Source: Uloborus plumipes
Taxonomy: Eukaryota; Arthropoda; Arachnida; Araneae; Uloboridae
NCBI GenBank assembly: GCA_038373865.1
Contig: JAXGGA010000025.1
Span: 62,001-126,000, forward strand
Length of the DNA stretch: 64,000 bases
Direction: 5' to 3'
The stretch's first letter is position 1, and every line of letters starts with the position of its first letter. Under the pieces are notes generated by a model that searched no databases, had not been told where the DNA came from, and was given only the letters and a program-made list of their open reading frames with translations. Below, piece after piece: positions 38,601 through 46,400 of the stretch. Position numbers and translations under genes: made by a program.

Positions 38601-41600
38601 CCCACCCCCCCGAGTTGATGGACTCTGATCAAAACGAACACAGTAATTTCTATGGTGGTGGCCAGGGGCTGACTGCAGGTTAACCTTCTGGGCGGCCAGG
38701 CCCCTTGTGGACTTTTTTTTTCAGTTCCTGTCCTTTTCCCTTTCGTTGATGAACTTTTATTGTGTTCAATGGAATGCAAGAGGCATTTTAAACAAAGGCG
38801 CCTGGCTTGCCAGCGATTTTTTCAAGAACGCCTCAGTGTGGGTGATCCAGGAAACGTTTTAATAAAATGACAAAACTTTCTCTATGCATAACAATAATAT
38901 TTTGCACTGCGATAGGCAGCATCACCCGGGTGGTGGTCTTTTGTTTGCTATATCAACAAATCTTATCCCGTCAAAAGTATTAACATTAATTTACCCGTTT
39001 CCGATGCCGAAATCATGGGTATCGAAGTTCACATCCACAACAAAAAGCATTACACATTTTCAATATCTACTCCCCCAAAGGGAAATGGAACAACAATTGG
39101 CTGACTGGCCTTCAGAACTACTTAATTCCCTCCTTCATCATCCTTGGCACCTTCAATGTTCATCATTTGGCTCTTGGGAGCAACTATAACTCTACCGACG
39201 CCAACAAAATCTTGGACTGGATACTAGACAACAATATCTGTATTCTGAACACCAGCACTCCCACTCACAGATCTTTTGGGAACCCGGCATCTCTCCTAAA
39301 TCTGTCCCTCTGCTCCTGACCTTTTCTCCAACAGTAACTACTTTGTCCATCCCGATCTGTTCGACAGCGATCACCACCCTATACAAATCACTATCAATAT
39401 CAAAATCCCCCAAGTTGTTACCCTTACCACCACTTGCTGGACTACCTTCCAGGAAGATATTCAAGCGAAACTTCAATCTACCTCACCTCATTCCAATTTT
39501 CAAAGCACTCTTTCTGAGTCCATACAGAGGAGCAGAAGGACAATCCGCAAGAAACCGACAGGGGATCCCCCTTGGTGGAACTCTGAGTGTAGATATTTAT
39601 TAGGCCAAAAAAGGAAAGCACTTAGAGTGGCTAAGAAAACTCTTTCCCGGGATAATTGGATCACCTACAAAAGAATCGCAGCTAAACTTAAACAAACCTG
39701 CATAAACTATAAAAGAAAATTCTGGAACAAAACCTGCAATGAATCCTACAAGAGTAACAGCATCTTTAAAATCTTAAAGCCTCTTTACAACCTATGAAAG
39801 CATCAATTCTCATTTTATCATCAAAATTGGCAAGAGCTTACCTCCCCTATGGCCCAAGCCAAAGCTTTCGCGCTCTTCCTACACAAACCCCCATTAAAAA
39901 TGGGTATCCCCCTCCACTTCAGCATCGCCGTAAGTGACGCCATGATCAATCCATCTACCTATGACAAACTACAAGCAGCCCTTCATAAAGCCCGGAACAC
40001 CTCTCCAGGACCAGACGGCATACCTTCCAAAGCTCTGAAAATGTTAAACAAAGACCAGCTAAGTCATTTTCTCATTGAAATTAACAAGAGTTGGAGCACA
40101 GGGTCCGTTCCTGACAGTTGGAAAAAATTCACTATCCTTCCTATAATCAAAAAAGGAAAGGCACAAAACGACATGGCCTCGTATGGACCAATAGCATTAA
40201 CTTATGTTATCATCAAGACGGTGAACGGATGAGACTCACCAGGATGCTGGGAAAAGTCCTCAACTTCTCCAACTTTCCAAGGAACTACTGCGGCTACCTC
40301 CCGTTCCGAGGATGCGACATCGTAAAAAAATATAAAAAACTTCACAGCATTTGCGAAGCCAGATCCAGGAAAGAATTCTGTGTTGGTGTCTCGCTAGACC
40401 TGCAATCCACATACGATCTAGTATGGATCGACAGACTTATGGCCAAAGTCTTGGCAATGGGCATAGGTGGAAACATTGCCCTGCGGATCTACAATTTTTT
40501 GACAGACCGGAATTACAATGTTAAATGGAGGAACACTGTTTCTTGCAAAATATCCCAGCTGAGAGGGGTTCCCCAGGGAGCTATACTTAGCCCATTACTA
40601 TTCCAAATTTACATACACGACATTGGTGAAAGTATCCCCAGCCATATCAAGTATTCTGTCTTTGCAGATGACATTTTCTTATACTGTTCTGGACCGAATT
40701 TAGATGCAGCCTTCAGAATGCACTCACACAGATTCATAGATGGTGCATCACATGGCACATTAAGATTGTCCCACAAAAATGCGCTGCGATTAACTTCTCT
40801 AACAAAAGGACCAAACCCAATTGCAACCTGACTATAGATTATACAGACATCCCATGGACCGACAACCTTAAAATCCTGGGCCTCCACTTCGCCAAGAATC
40901 TTACATTCCATCATAATTACAAATACATTGCAAGAAAAACCCTAAAATACATCAATGTTTTCAAATTTATTTCTTCAAGAAAATGGGATGCCAGGACAGC
41001 CCACTTCTTGGAAATTGGAAAAATGTGCATTAGAAGCAGACTTGATTTTGGATGCCATGTCTTTGTCGCCTCTTCCCGATCTAGCAAGAAGATCCTTGAT
41101 ACAGTCTTCCACAGTTATCTAAGAGTCGCCACGGGCCTTCTGGCGTTTACACCCATACCAATTTTGCTCATGGAAGCAGGAGAAATTCCACTACAAATGA
41201 GACATAATATGCTCGCTAAGATTTTCTATATCAGATACATCAGTCTTAAAGACCACTCACCCATAATGAAAATGCTATCGTCCTTTGACATGGAAAAGCA
41301 CCCTGCAAGAACCCACCAATGGCCCCTCCCAGAGTCCTGTAAGAAGGTCCTATCCAAGTTCAACGTACATCCAAGCCAACTGATCCCGCTTCACACTCCC
41401 ACAAAACCCTGCAGTAATTATAAAATTTTCAGCCACGATTTTCCGTTCCAAAGTAAGGCTTTGGCCCCTCTGACCATCAACCATACTTTTCTGATGACCA
41501 AGAATGATTTATGGAAAGACTGTTAATTCATTGCCACTGACGCTTCCAAGACCAAAAACTCCGTGGCAATTGGCATCACTAACTGCAAGTCAGGTGAAGA

Positions 41601-43206
41601 AATCTACGGGAGAGTCTCTTCAGTCAACTCTATCTTCTCGGCCGAAGGCCTGGCCATCTGGTTGGCTATTATCAGAGTATGTAAGAAGAGGACAAGAAAC
41701 GTCACCCTGACAGATAGTAAGTCGGTGCTCTCCTCTCTTTGGATCCCAACTACAAGTCTCCTAGAATCTCGCTCATGATACTCAAAGCTCTCGCAGCCGA
41801 CGAGCTTGCTAATCTGGGCCACTCGAAGAACCTCATCCTGCACTGGGTATGGAGTAACGACATCATCAACCTAGTGAAAAAGAACACCTGGGAAGAGAAC
41901 CTAACCAATTGGAACAATTCCAAATATGCCTCAAAATTCTTATACTTACTATCCATTTCAAAAGATAATCGGCTTTTCACAGATAACAGGTATTGGAATG
42001 TGATATTGTCCCGTTTAAAGACAAGAACTCTTCTGGCGAACGAAAATCTTTTTTAAATTAATAGTGCCCCCTCCCCTCTGTGTCCCAGATGTGGTGTCCC
42101 AAATTCGGCTGATCACCTCCTGCTGTCTTGCTGCTTGTTTGAGGTTCAGAGGGAGTTGCTTAGGAATGCATATGGATGCTCACCCCCGTCCCTCGGGGCT
42201 CTTTTGTGGTTGGACGGTACATCGGTCCGGTTGGTTTGTCAGTTCCTTGCGCCTTGTGATCCGTTTTAGGGTGTGTCTGTCTTGTTTGTTTGTCTTTGTG
42301 GATGTATCAGTCTTGGTTGTAACCCGATTCTCAATCCCGTTGTAGGGACGATTGGAGGCAAAGAGAAAGTAGTGCAGCAAAGGCCTCAATAACCCAAGAA
42401 AGAAAGAAAAGAAAGAAAGCAAATGATCAACAATAGAGCATTTAAAAGGTTTGATTAACAGGTATTATTGTACACAATATCACACTTTTTTGCTGTCTCT
42501 TACAAAGGAAATTGTCATCAAAGAACATAAAAAAGAGTACAATGAAAATTAATTCCCAGTTCAAAAATGTTAGAACAATAATAATGATGTTTTACCAGGT
42601 CATCTGCAACAAGAATTATTATGTTCGGTCTTGAACTTCCTTGAATGACTGAAATTGCAGCAAAGAGAATGAAGACGTTGGTTGAAGACCTATAAAATAC
42701 ATAAGAGTAATTAACTTCCAGAACATGTAATGGAAATAAATAACATGCAATGGTTTCATTTATTCAAATTTACCACTTCATAATTGATCACAAATTGAAT
42801 AAAAATTCAAAAATGCAAGTTCAAAGTTTCATTGAAGAAATTCATGTGAATAAAAAGTTTCATACAAATTAATTTGCAACTAAAACAATTACAGTTTTTA
42901 ACGTTTTAATTTAACACTAGTAGCAATGATGAGTTAGAAGCAAGAAACCTCCATTTGCAGAACAAAAAAAAAAAAAAACCGGAAAAGTAAACAAACATTG
43001 AAGGAGCCTGTCAATCCATCAATCAACATCTCTGTTCAAACTATTTTAAATTAGTTGCATCTGTAATAAAATTAAATAATGATTTAAACTCTTTAAAGAT
43101 CAATAATATTTTTTTTTCAGTCAAAACTTTTTTTATGGAGGAATTAATGTATTAACCTCGTAATTACAAAATTTTACTTCCGTAATTTGGCACCAAAACT
43201 TACCAT
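17565..43206 (-). CDS. ARSB: Arylsulfatase B-type sulfatase, complete gene with alternative exon 4
   Basis: Ten exons per transcript on the minus strand: 43206-43178, 42689-42596, 37074-36915, exon 4A 33399-33287 or 4B 31841-31729, 26358-26248, 26137-26012, 24227-24101, 21921-21628, 20903-20524 and 17699-17565. The sum is 1569 nt (522 aa plus stop), close to the roughly 530 aa of family members. Residues 1-29 form a signal peptide ([20 protein letters not shown]...). Visible catalytic residues are D39-D40 (VADDL), C78 in C-S-P-S-R (oxidised to formylglycine in active sulfatases), K132 and H134 (GK/WHLG), H223, D286-N287 (TTDNGG) and K308. ARSB-type enzymes remove 4-sulfate from N-acetylgalactosamine in lysosomal glycosaminoglycan breakdown. 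The close paralogues ARSI and ARSJ share these motifs, so the substrate is inferred. Confidence 0.92.
17704..17720 (+). repeat. G homopolymer forming the last sulfatase polypyrimidine tract
   Basis: A run of G on the plus strand, read as poly-C on the minus strand, sits only 3 nt before the AG of the terminal sulfatase exon. It replaces the usual T-rich tract. Confidence 0.7.
18157..19872 (+). repeat. Dispersed repeat, long copy, with embedded 450-bp module
   Basis: Head GACTAGCGGTACCCGCACGG, tail CAGCTTTATTATTAGTAGAG after an AGAAAGAAAG run. It contains module A (18289-18740: GGTATGGACCCCAC ... CGATATATTGC ... ACACCCCCTTGGAACATTCG) that recurs near 29 and 30 kb, and two short GGGTTGCC.GA...TACTACG units at 19085-19350. 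Confidence 0.5.
20524..20903 (-). CDS. ARSB: Sulfatase exon 9
   Basis: Acceptor ATCCTATAG, donor GTAAGT, 380 nt. It encodes [24 protein letters not shown], a variable segment with Cys residues ([19 protein letters not shown]) and [17 protein letters not shown]. 'LF.I..DP.E..N' is the typical C-terminal sulfatase block. Confidence 0.94.
21628..21921 (-). CDS. ARSB: Sulfatase exon 8 (TDNGG and active-site Lys)
   Basis: Acceptor TTTAACAG, donor GTGAGA, 294 nt. It contains [35 protein letters not shown] and [18 protein letters not shown]286 and N287 complete the metal site and K308 is the second conserved Lys. It ends with [15 protein letters not shown]. Confidence 0.95.
22535..23244 (+). mobile_element. 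Internally deleted mariner element
   Basis: TA on both sides (22533-22534, 23245-23246). Inverted ends CGAGGGTTGTTTTTTTTCAA / TGAGGGTTGTTTTTTTTTAA. At 710 bp it is about half of a full mariner. Lies in the sulfatase intron between exons 8 and 7. Confidence 0.8.
22700..23012 (+). pseudogene. mariner transposase remnant
   Basis: A short N-terminal piece ([11 protein letters not shown]) is followed, after a deletion and frame change, by the C-terminal catalytic region: [30 protein letters not shown] and [19 protein letters not shown]. In mariners the D34D triad ends in 'SPDLAPSDYHLF'. Here the D of 'HDNARPH' is G and the middle of the protein is missing, so it cannot be active. Confidence 0.82.
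24101..24227 (-). CDS. ARSB: Sulfatase exon 7 (catalytic His)
   Basis: Acceptor TTTCTAG, donor GTATAG. It encodes [20 protein letters not shown], then [20 protein letters not shown]223 in 'Y.A.H' corresponds to the sulfate-binding His of the family. Confidence 0.94.
26012..26137 (-). CDS. ARSB: Sulfatase exon 6
   Basis: Acceptor TTATGCAG, donor GTATGT, 42 codons. It encodes [20 protein letters not shown], then [20 protein letters not shown]. It contains a sequon (NST), as expected for a secreted or lysosomal glycoprotein. Confidence 0.92.
26248..26358 (-). CDS. ARSB: Sulfatase exon 5 (WHLG)
   Basis: Acceptor CTTACAG, donor GTATGT, 37 codons. It begins [19 protein letters not shown] and continues [15 protein letters not shown], the conserved block after the GK of exon 4. 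His134 is the catalytic His that contacts formylglycine. Confidence 0.94.
26359..28026. other. Sulfatase intron segment, nothing recognised
   Basis: AT-rich, no ORF of note, no terminal repeats that I can pair. Confidence 0.35.
28537..29325 (-). repeat. Dispersed repeat with TACTTCCTTTTAC ends, includes module copy B
   Basis: Starts TTACTTCCTTTTACTTAGTA and ends AACGTAAAAGGAAGTAGTG, i.e. inverted TACTTCCTTTTAC termini. The 28862-29320 part is the reverse complement of module A at 18289-18740 (GGCGATATATCGCC, TGGGGTAAA, CCAAGGGGGT). A (TATG)n microsatellite lies at about 28758-28813. Confidence 0.55.
29651..30110 (+). repeat. Module copy C, facing copy B
   Basis: GGTATGGACCCCACACTACT through AACACCCCCTTGGGAACATT. 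Homologous to 18289-18740 in the same orientation and to 28862-29320 inverted, so B and C form a hairpin-capable pair separated by about 330 bp. Confidence 0.6.
31729..31841 (-). CDS. ARSB: Sulfatase exon 4B (alternative, downstream copy)
   Basis: Acceptor CTTTCAG, donor GTTTGT, 113 nt. It encodes [19 protein letters not shown], then [19 protein letters not shown]. It shares about 21 of 38 residues with exon 4A, mainly the GLQH start and the GY.TH.VGK end. It is open and has intact splice sites. Confidence 0.86.
32142..32342 (+). mobile_element. 201-bp hAT-type MITE, copy 1
   Basis: Perfect 8-bp duplication CTTACAGA (32134-32141, 32343-32350). Ends CAATGGCGGATCCAGC / CAGGCGCGGATCCAGAGGGG. 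Poly-G and GGGGTCATGACCCCC inside. Lies in the sulfatase intron between exons 4B and 4A. Confidence 0.8.
32641..32868. mobile_element. Tc1/mariner-type MITE, copy 2
   Basis: Between TA at 32639-32640 and 32869-32870. It shares AGAACGACGCAAGTCCAAAA, the GACC.ATGAGA block and the terminal GGTTCTGAGG with copy 1. Lies in a sulfatase intron between exons 4B and 4A. Confidence 0.6.
33287..33399 (-). CDS. ARSB: Sulfatase exon 4A (alternative, upstream copy)
   Basis: Acceptor TTTTAG, donor GTTAGT, 113 nt. It encodes [19 protein letters not shown], then [19 protein letters not shown], using one base from exon 3 for the first Gly. It is open throughout and ends on the active-site Lys codon. It occupies the same position in the protein as exon 4B and has the same length and phases. 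Confidence 0.82.
33523..34451. mobile_element. hAT-like element with 6-bp duplication, second family member
   Basis: Perfect 6-bp duplication CTCTTA (33517-33522, 34452-34457). Ends CAGTGATCCCAATAG / CAGTGATCCCAAAGC. GGGAGCA and TGGAGCAG motifs lie near both ends. 929 bp, no recognisable ORF. In the sulfatase intron between exon 4A and exon 3, only about 120 bp upstream of exon 4A. Confidence 0.75.
35755..36440. mobile_element. Inverted-terminal MITE with CTGTATATACTCACATATA ends
   Basis: Left CTGTATATACTCACATATAA, right reverse complement CTGTATATACTCACATATAG. Internally GGGGGTCAACTTGTACG and GGGGGGTCGACTTATATG echo each other. Superfamily uncertain and no clear target duplication. Lies in the sulfatase intron between exons 4A and 3. 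Confidence 0.6.
36915..37074 (-). CDS. ARSB: Sulfatase exon 3 (formylglycine site)
   Basis: Acceptor AATTTTAG, donor GTACTT. It starts [10 protein letters not shown] and contains [33 protein letters not shown] and LYPIHT. Cys78 in C-S-P-S-R is the residue converted to formylglycine. An additional Cys lies three residues upstream (C75). Confidence 0.95.
37700..38684 (+). pseudogene. LINE ORF1 (gag-like, three CCHC knuckles), frameshifted
   Basis: The first part (to 38237) has three knuckle-type motifs at about 38035-38190: [27 protein letters not shown] and [16 protein letters not shown] one-base frame change near 38230 then leads into [20 protein letters not shown] and a basic, proline-rich tail with C homopolymers (38541-38556, 38597-38613) ending at a stop at 38682-38684. 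The N-terminus is missing through 5' truncation. Confidence 0.8.
38749..42269 (+). pseudogene. LINE ORF2 (endonuclease, reverse transcriptase, RNase H), decayed
   Basis: Begins [20 protein letters not shown] (APE-type endonuclease start) and breaks at a stop within about 40 codons. RT blocks follow in several frames: [36 protein letters not shown] and the catalytic VFADDIFLY at about 40660-40683. RNase H is at about 41525-41990 ([28 protein letters not shown]). A C-terminal [17 protein letters not shown] motif lies near 42080-42130 and the stop is at 42267-42269. Confidence 0.82.
42596..42689 (-). CDS. ARSB: Sulfatase exon 2 (signal peptide core and metal-binding Asp pair)
   Basis: Acceptor TTTTATAG, donor GTAAAA. 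It encodes the signal-peptide core and [12 protein letters not shown], the universal N-terminal sulfatase motif in which the D-D pair binds Ca2+. Confidence 0.92.
43178..43206 (-). CDS. ARSB: Sulfatase exon 1 (start codon)
   Basis: ATG at 43206-43204 opens a 29-nt exon (MVSFGAKLR plus two bases) with donor GTAAAA. It was chosen because it is the only nearby ATG whose exon ends in phase 2, as exon 2 needs. Joined, it gives a basic n-region followed by the hydrophobic core [11 protein letters not shown], a good signal peptide. No transcript evidence is available. Confidence 0.65.
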
Positions 43207-43333
43207 AACAATCAAATTGGGGCAATTCAGGGAATCGGGGCCTTTTAATGATCATGTGTTTTAATTTATCTCAGACGAAATGAAATCTTTTTAGTAATAT
43301 TCTTGTAGATAATCACATAAGAAAGAAAATAAA
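43207..43333. promoter_or_regulatory. Candidate bidirectional promoter, sulfatase / CPT2
   Basis: 127 bp separate the predicted ATG of the sulfatase (minus) from that of CPT2 (plus). The interval has an inverted CCAAT box (ATTGG, 43216-43220), a short GC-richer patch near 43229-43242 and no clear TATA box. Both start codons are predictions, so the 5' UTRs and exact start sites are unknown. Some of this interval must be 5' UTR. Confidence 0.5.
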
Positions 43334-43417
43334 ATGATTTCGCGAACGAAACTCTTGCCTTACTTGATCGAAAATCGTTTTCATTTAATTGGAAGAAATA
43401 GAGAATGCCTGAATTTT
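43334..43417 (+). CDS. CPT2: CPT2 exon 1 (start, mitochondrial presequence)
   Basis: ATG at 43334, 28 codons, donor TTT|GTGAGT. It reads [20 protein letters not shown], then RNRECLNF. It is basic and fits a matrix-targeting peptide. It ends in phase 0 as the next exon requires. There is no RNA support. Confidence 0.7.
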
Positions 43418-46400
43418 GTGAGTATAAAAGGAGGAAAAATCTATTTTAAAAGCAGAGTAAAACCTTTCTAGATGTTATATTCTCAGAAATTTGAATTAAA
43501 TTACTGTTTTAGTATGTTTTTTCTATTTTCTTCCTAGGGATTTTTTTTTTCTTCATGGAATTTAATTCTTATTTTTCAGATCAATATACAGAGACATTCA
43601 CACCACGGGTAAGTTTTCTTCTAAATTTAGATCAATCTGACAACTGAAAATCATTTGTTATTTTTATTTTCAAATATTCTGTGTTGTGTTTTTTTTTTTG
43701 CTAAATCTCAAAAGTAACTATGAAATGCCCCCCTTTTTCTCAGCTTATCATTTCTATTTTCCTTGTTTTTATTAGCGGCAATTATTACTTAATTATTGTG
43801 CGTACCTCACAGACAAAATACAAATACAAATGTGACGACCAGCAGCAGGCTCTGGGCCCAACAGGGCTGGTCCTAGTCAAATTAAAGACCCCCAATGAAG
43901 ATCAATGACCCTCTTAAAGCTATCTACTCCATTGCTCCTTATCGCCTCTTCCGGTAAACTGTTCCAAGTTCCCACTACCCTGCTAAAATAGTAATTTTTT
44001 CGAATTTTCAGATAAGCCTGAGATTTGAACAGCTTAAAACAATGACCCCTTATCCTGCTTTCCAAGCAAAAATCTAATCCTGCAACATCATCCATTTTAA
44101 TAAATTTAAATAACTGAATCATATCCCTTCTGGTTCTCCTTAGCTCAAGACTGTACATATTAAGCATTCGAAGTCATAATCTAAATCAGAAAATCCATTT
44201 AATAACCTTGTAGCCCTTCTTTGTACCCTTTCCAATAAATTAATATCTTTCTTCAGATAAGGAGACCAAAGCAAATGAGCAAGGAGACTAAAGATCTTGG
44301 AAAAAAAATAAGAAGAAATAGCTTTAAAAATAGAACTCAAAGATGTTTCATAAAATTTTGCTATATACTGTTTTACTAAAATTTTGTCTTTGAAAGCTAT
44401 TTTCAAATTTATAAAATTAGTAATAGAGGATAATATCTACTGATTTTGATATTACTTAATATTTGAAATCTCATTGATGAATATAGCTGTTAATAAATTA
44501 ATTATAGTCAGTATTTTGAGTTGATCACTTCCTGCTAAATTCAATATCTAATTACTCATGCTGTTTCAGTCTCTCATTGAAGTAATTAATGTTTCTTATT
44601 GTTTTGTTTTTGTTTTGCAATTCTGGGAGTTCTTTTAGTATTTTATGAAATAGTTCTTTATGTTTTTAGTGCAAAATTTAACACACTTTGATTTAGAAAA
44701 ATAAAAACCCTCTCTTTTTTCTGTGTAAAAAACTATAACTTGCGAGATTGAAAATCATCAAAATTTTGATTATTAATCTAACATGGACATGGAAGGTTGC
44801 AATTGCTGTCAGACTCCAAATTAGTTTGGAATCTAGCAGCATCCTCCCCCCCCCCCTTTTATCCCTCCTTGGGGGCTGTTTACACTAATTTTTCCGAAAG
44901 AAACGTCAGGGTTGTCGAACATCACTCTTTGTCACCTGGTTCTTCAAATAGGGGAAAACCTATTAACCTTGGTAATACTAAAAAAAGTGGTTACCGCAAA
45001 ATTTTGTTACCAATATTAGTTCTTTAAAGTATTGTGTCTTTGTAACTGTCAGAAGATATAAAATTTTTAGACGAATTCAGCTATGGTTTTAAGGAAAACT
45101 TTTGTTACAACGTGTGTAAATTTTTGGTGCTTACGTATTAACTCCACTGCAGCTAGATTTGGTGTTTTTTGAGGGGTTGTAGTATTTGGGGGAGGAGGGG
45201 GGTTAAATGTAGAAGCAATAACCGCGAAAAAAGAAAAATGCCAAATCTGTTTTAACCGCCAAATCTGTAGCTGCACCAGGCGCGGATCCAGAGGGGGGGT
45301 CATGGGGGTCATGACCCCCCCCTTAACAGACAAAGTATAGCAAAAAATTGCATTTTTAGTACTGAAATTACGAAAAAATTGTCAAAACCCCCCATTTTTG
45401 CTCAAAAATTGCCCTTTGACCCCCCCTTTCCGAAAATGACCCCCTCCTTAGCCAGAAGCTGGATCCGCCCTTGAGCTGCACTGGAGTTAATACGTAAGTA
45501 CTAAATTTTCTTTAAAATTTGATATTGAGGTCCTAGTGAACTAGTTGTCTTTCTGTATTTTGCCGGAAATGAAAATCAAAGGTTAATGATAGTTCTATCA
45601 TTCAACAAAACAAGATAACTTCCTAAATAAGGAGCACAATTTACTGTTACTTTTACTACTACTGTGGTATTACTTGAAATATATATGTATTATTTTTTTA
45701 TTTAAAATAATGGTTGTTGCTGTTGTTCCCTGAAGAAGTTTAAATGTTACGGCTCACTAATTCATCAATGCAAACTCTTTTATGTTGCTCTGAAACATAC
45801 ACATTGCTCTTTAAAAGATTGGGGGGGGGGGGGGATCTTGCAGTTATGACAAGTTATATAGGTATTTCTGCACGACACAATTTTTGTGTTTTCATTTTTT
45901 TAAATTAATTATCAGTATTTGAATTTTAGGTCAGAAGGAGACATACAATATCTTCAAAGGAGTTTAGTACCCACTATGCATTTTCAAGATAGCTTACCCC
46001 GTTTACCTATCCCCGAATTAGATAAAACATGTGAAAGATACATTGCAGCACTTACACCTATTACACCTGCTGACAAACTGCAGAACACTATGAAAGTTGT
46101 TGAGAAGTTTAAATGTGAAGAAGGCAAAGGTAAGTAAAATGATTCATCAGTGTTGAAAAAGAAAAAAAAGAAAGAATCTGTCCTTTCTACATTTTTACTA
46201 ATTTATAAAAAAAAGTTCGATTGTTGTAAGCAATATCACTGATAAAAATTATTCATAATTGACTCTTTTAGAACTCCAGGAGGAACTGAAAGCATCAAAC
46301 TCAAAAAACAAACATACAAGTTATATTTCTGGTATGTGTTTATGTAGTAGTAGATTTGTGTCTTCAGTGTAATAATGCATTTTGTTTTATGCATTTTTAT

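Larger units (their letters stand above)
37700..42417 (+). mobile_element. 5'-truncated non-LTR retrotransposon (I/LOA-like LINE)
   Basis: Flanked by a 10-bp duplication AGCAAATGAT (37690-37699, 42418-42427), with a 3' AAGAAAGAAAGAAAAG simple tail. The order is ORF1 with zinc knuckles, then ORF2 with endonuclease, reverse transcriptase, RNase H and a C-terminal zinc motif. It is GC-richer than its surroundings. Inserted into sulfatase intron 2 on the opposite strand. Several frameshifts make it inactive. The clade is inferred from the presence of RNase H. Confidence 0.85.

Noticed and set aside
43195..43206. Strong donor ATG|GTAAGT on the minus strand as the end of sulfatase exon 1
   Set aside because: Joining it to exon 2 gives the wrong frame and a stop after about 30 codons. 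The donor 26 nt downstream (after 43178) gives the correct phase and a good signal peptide.
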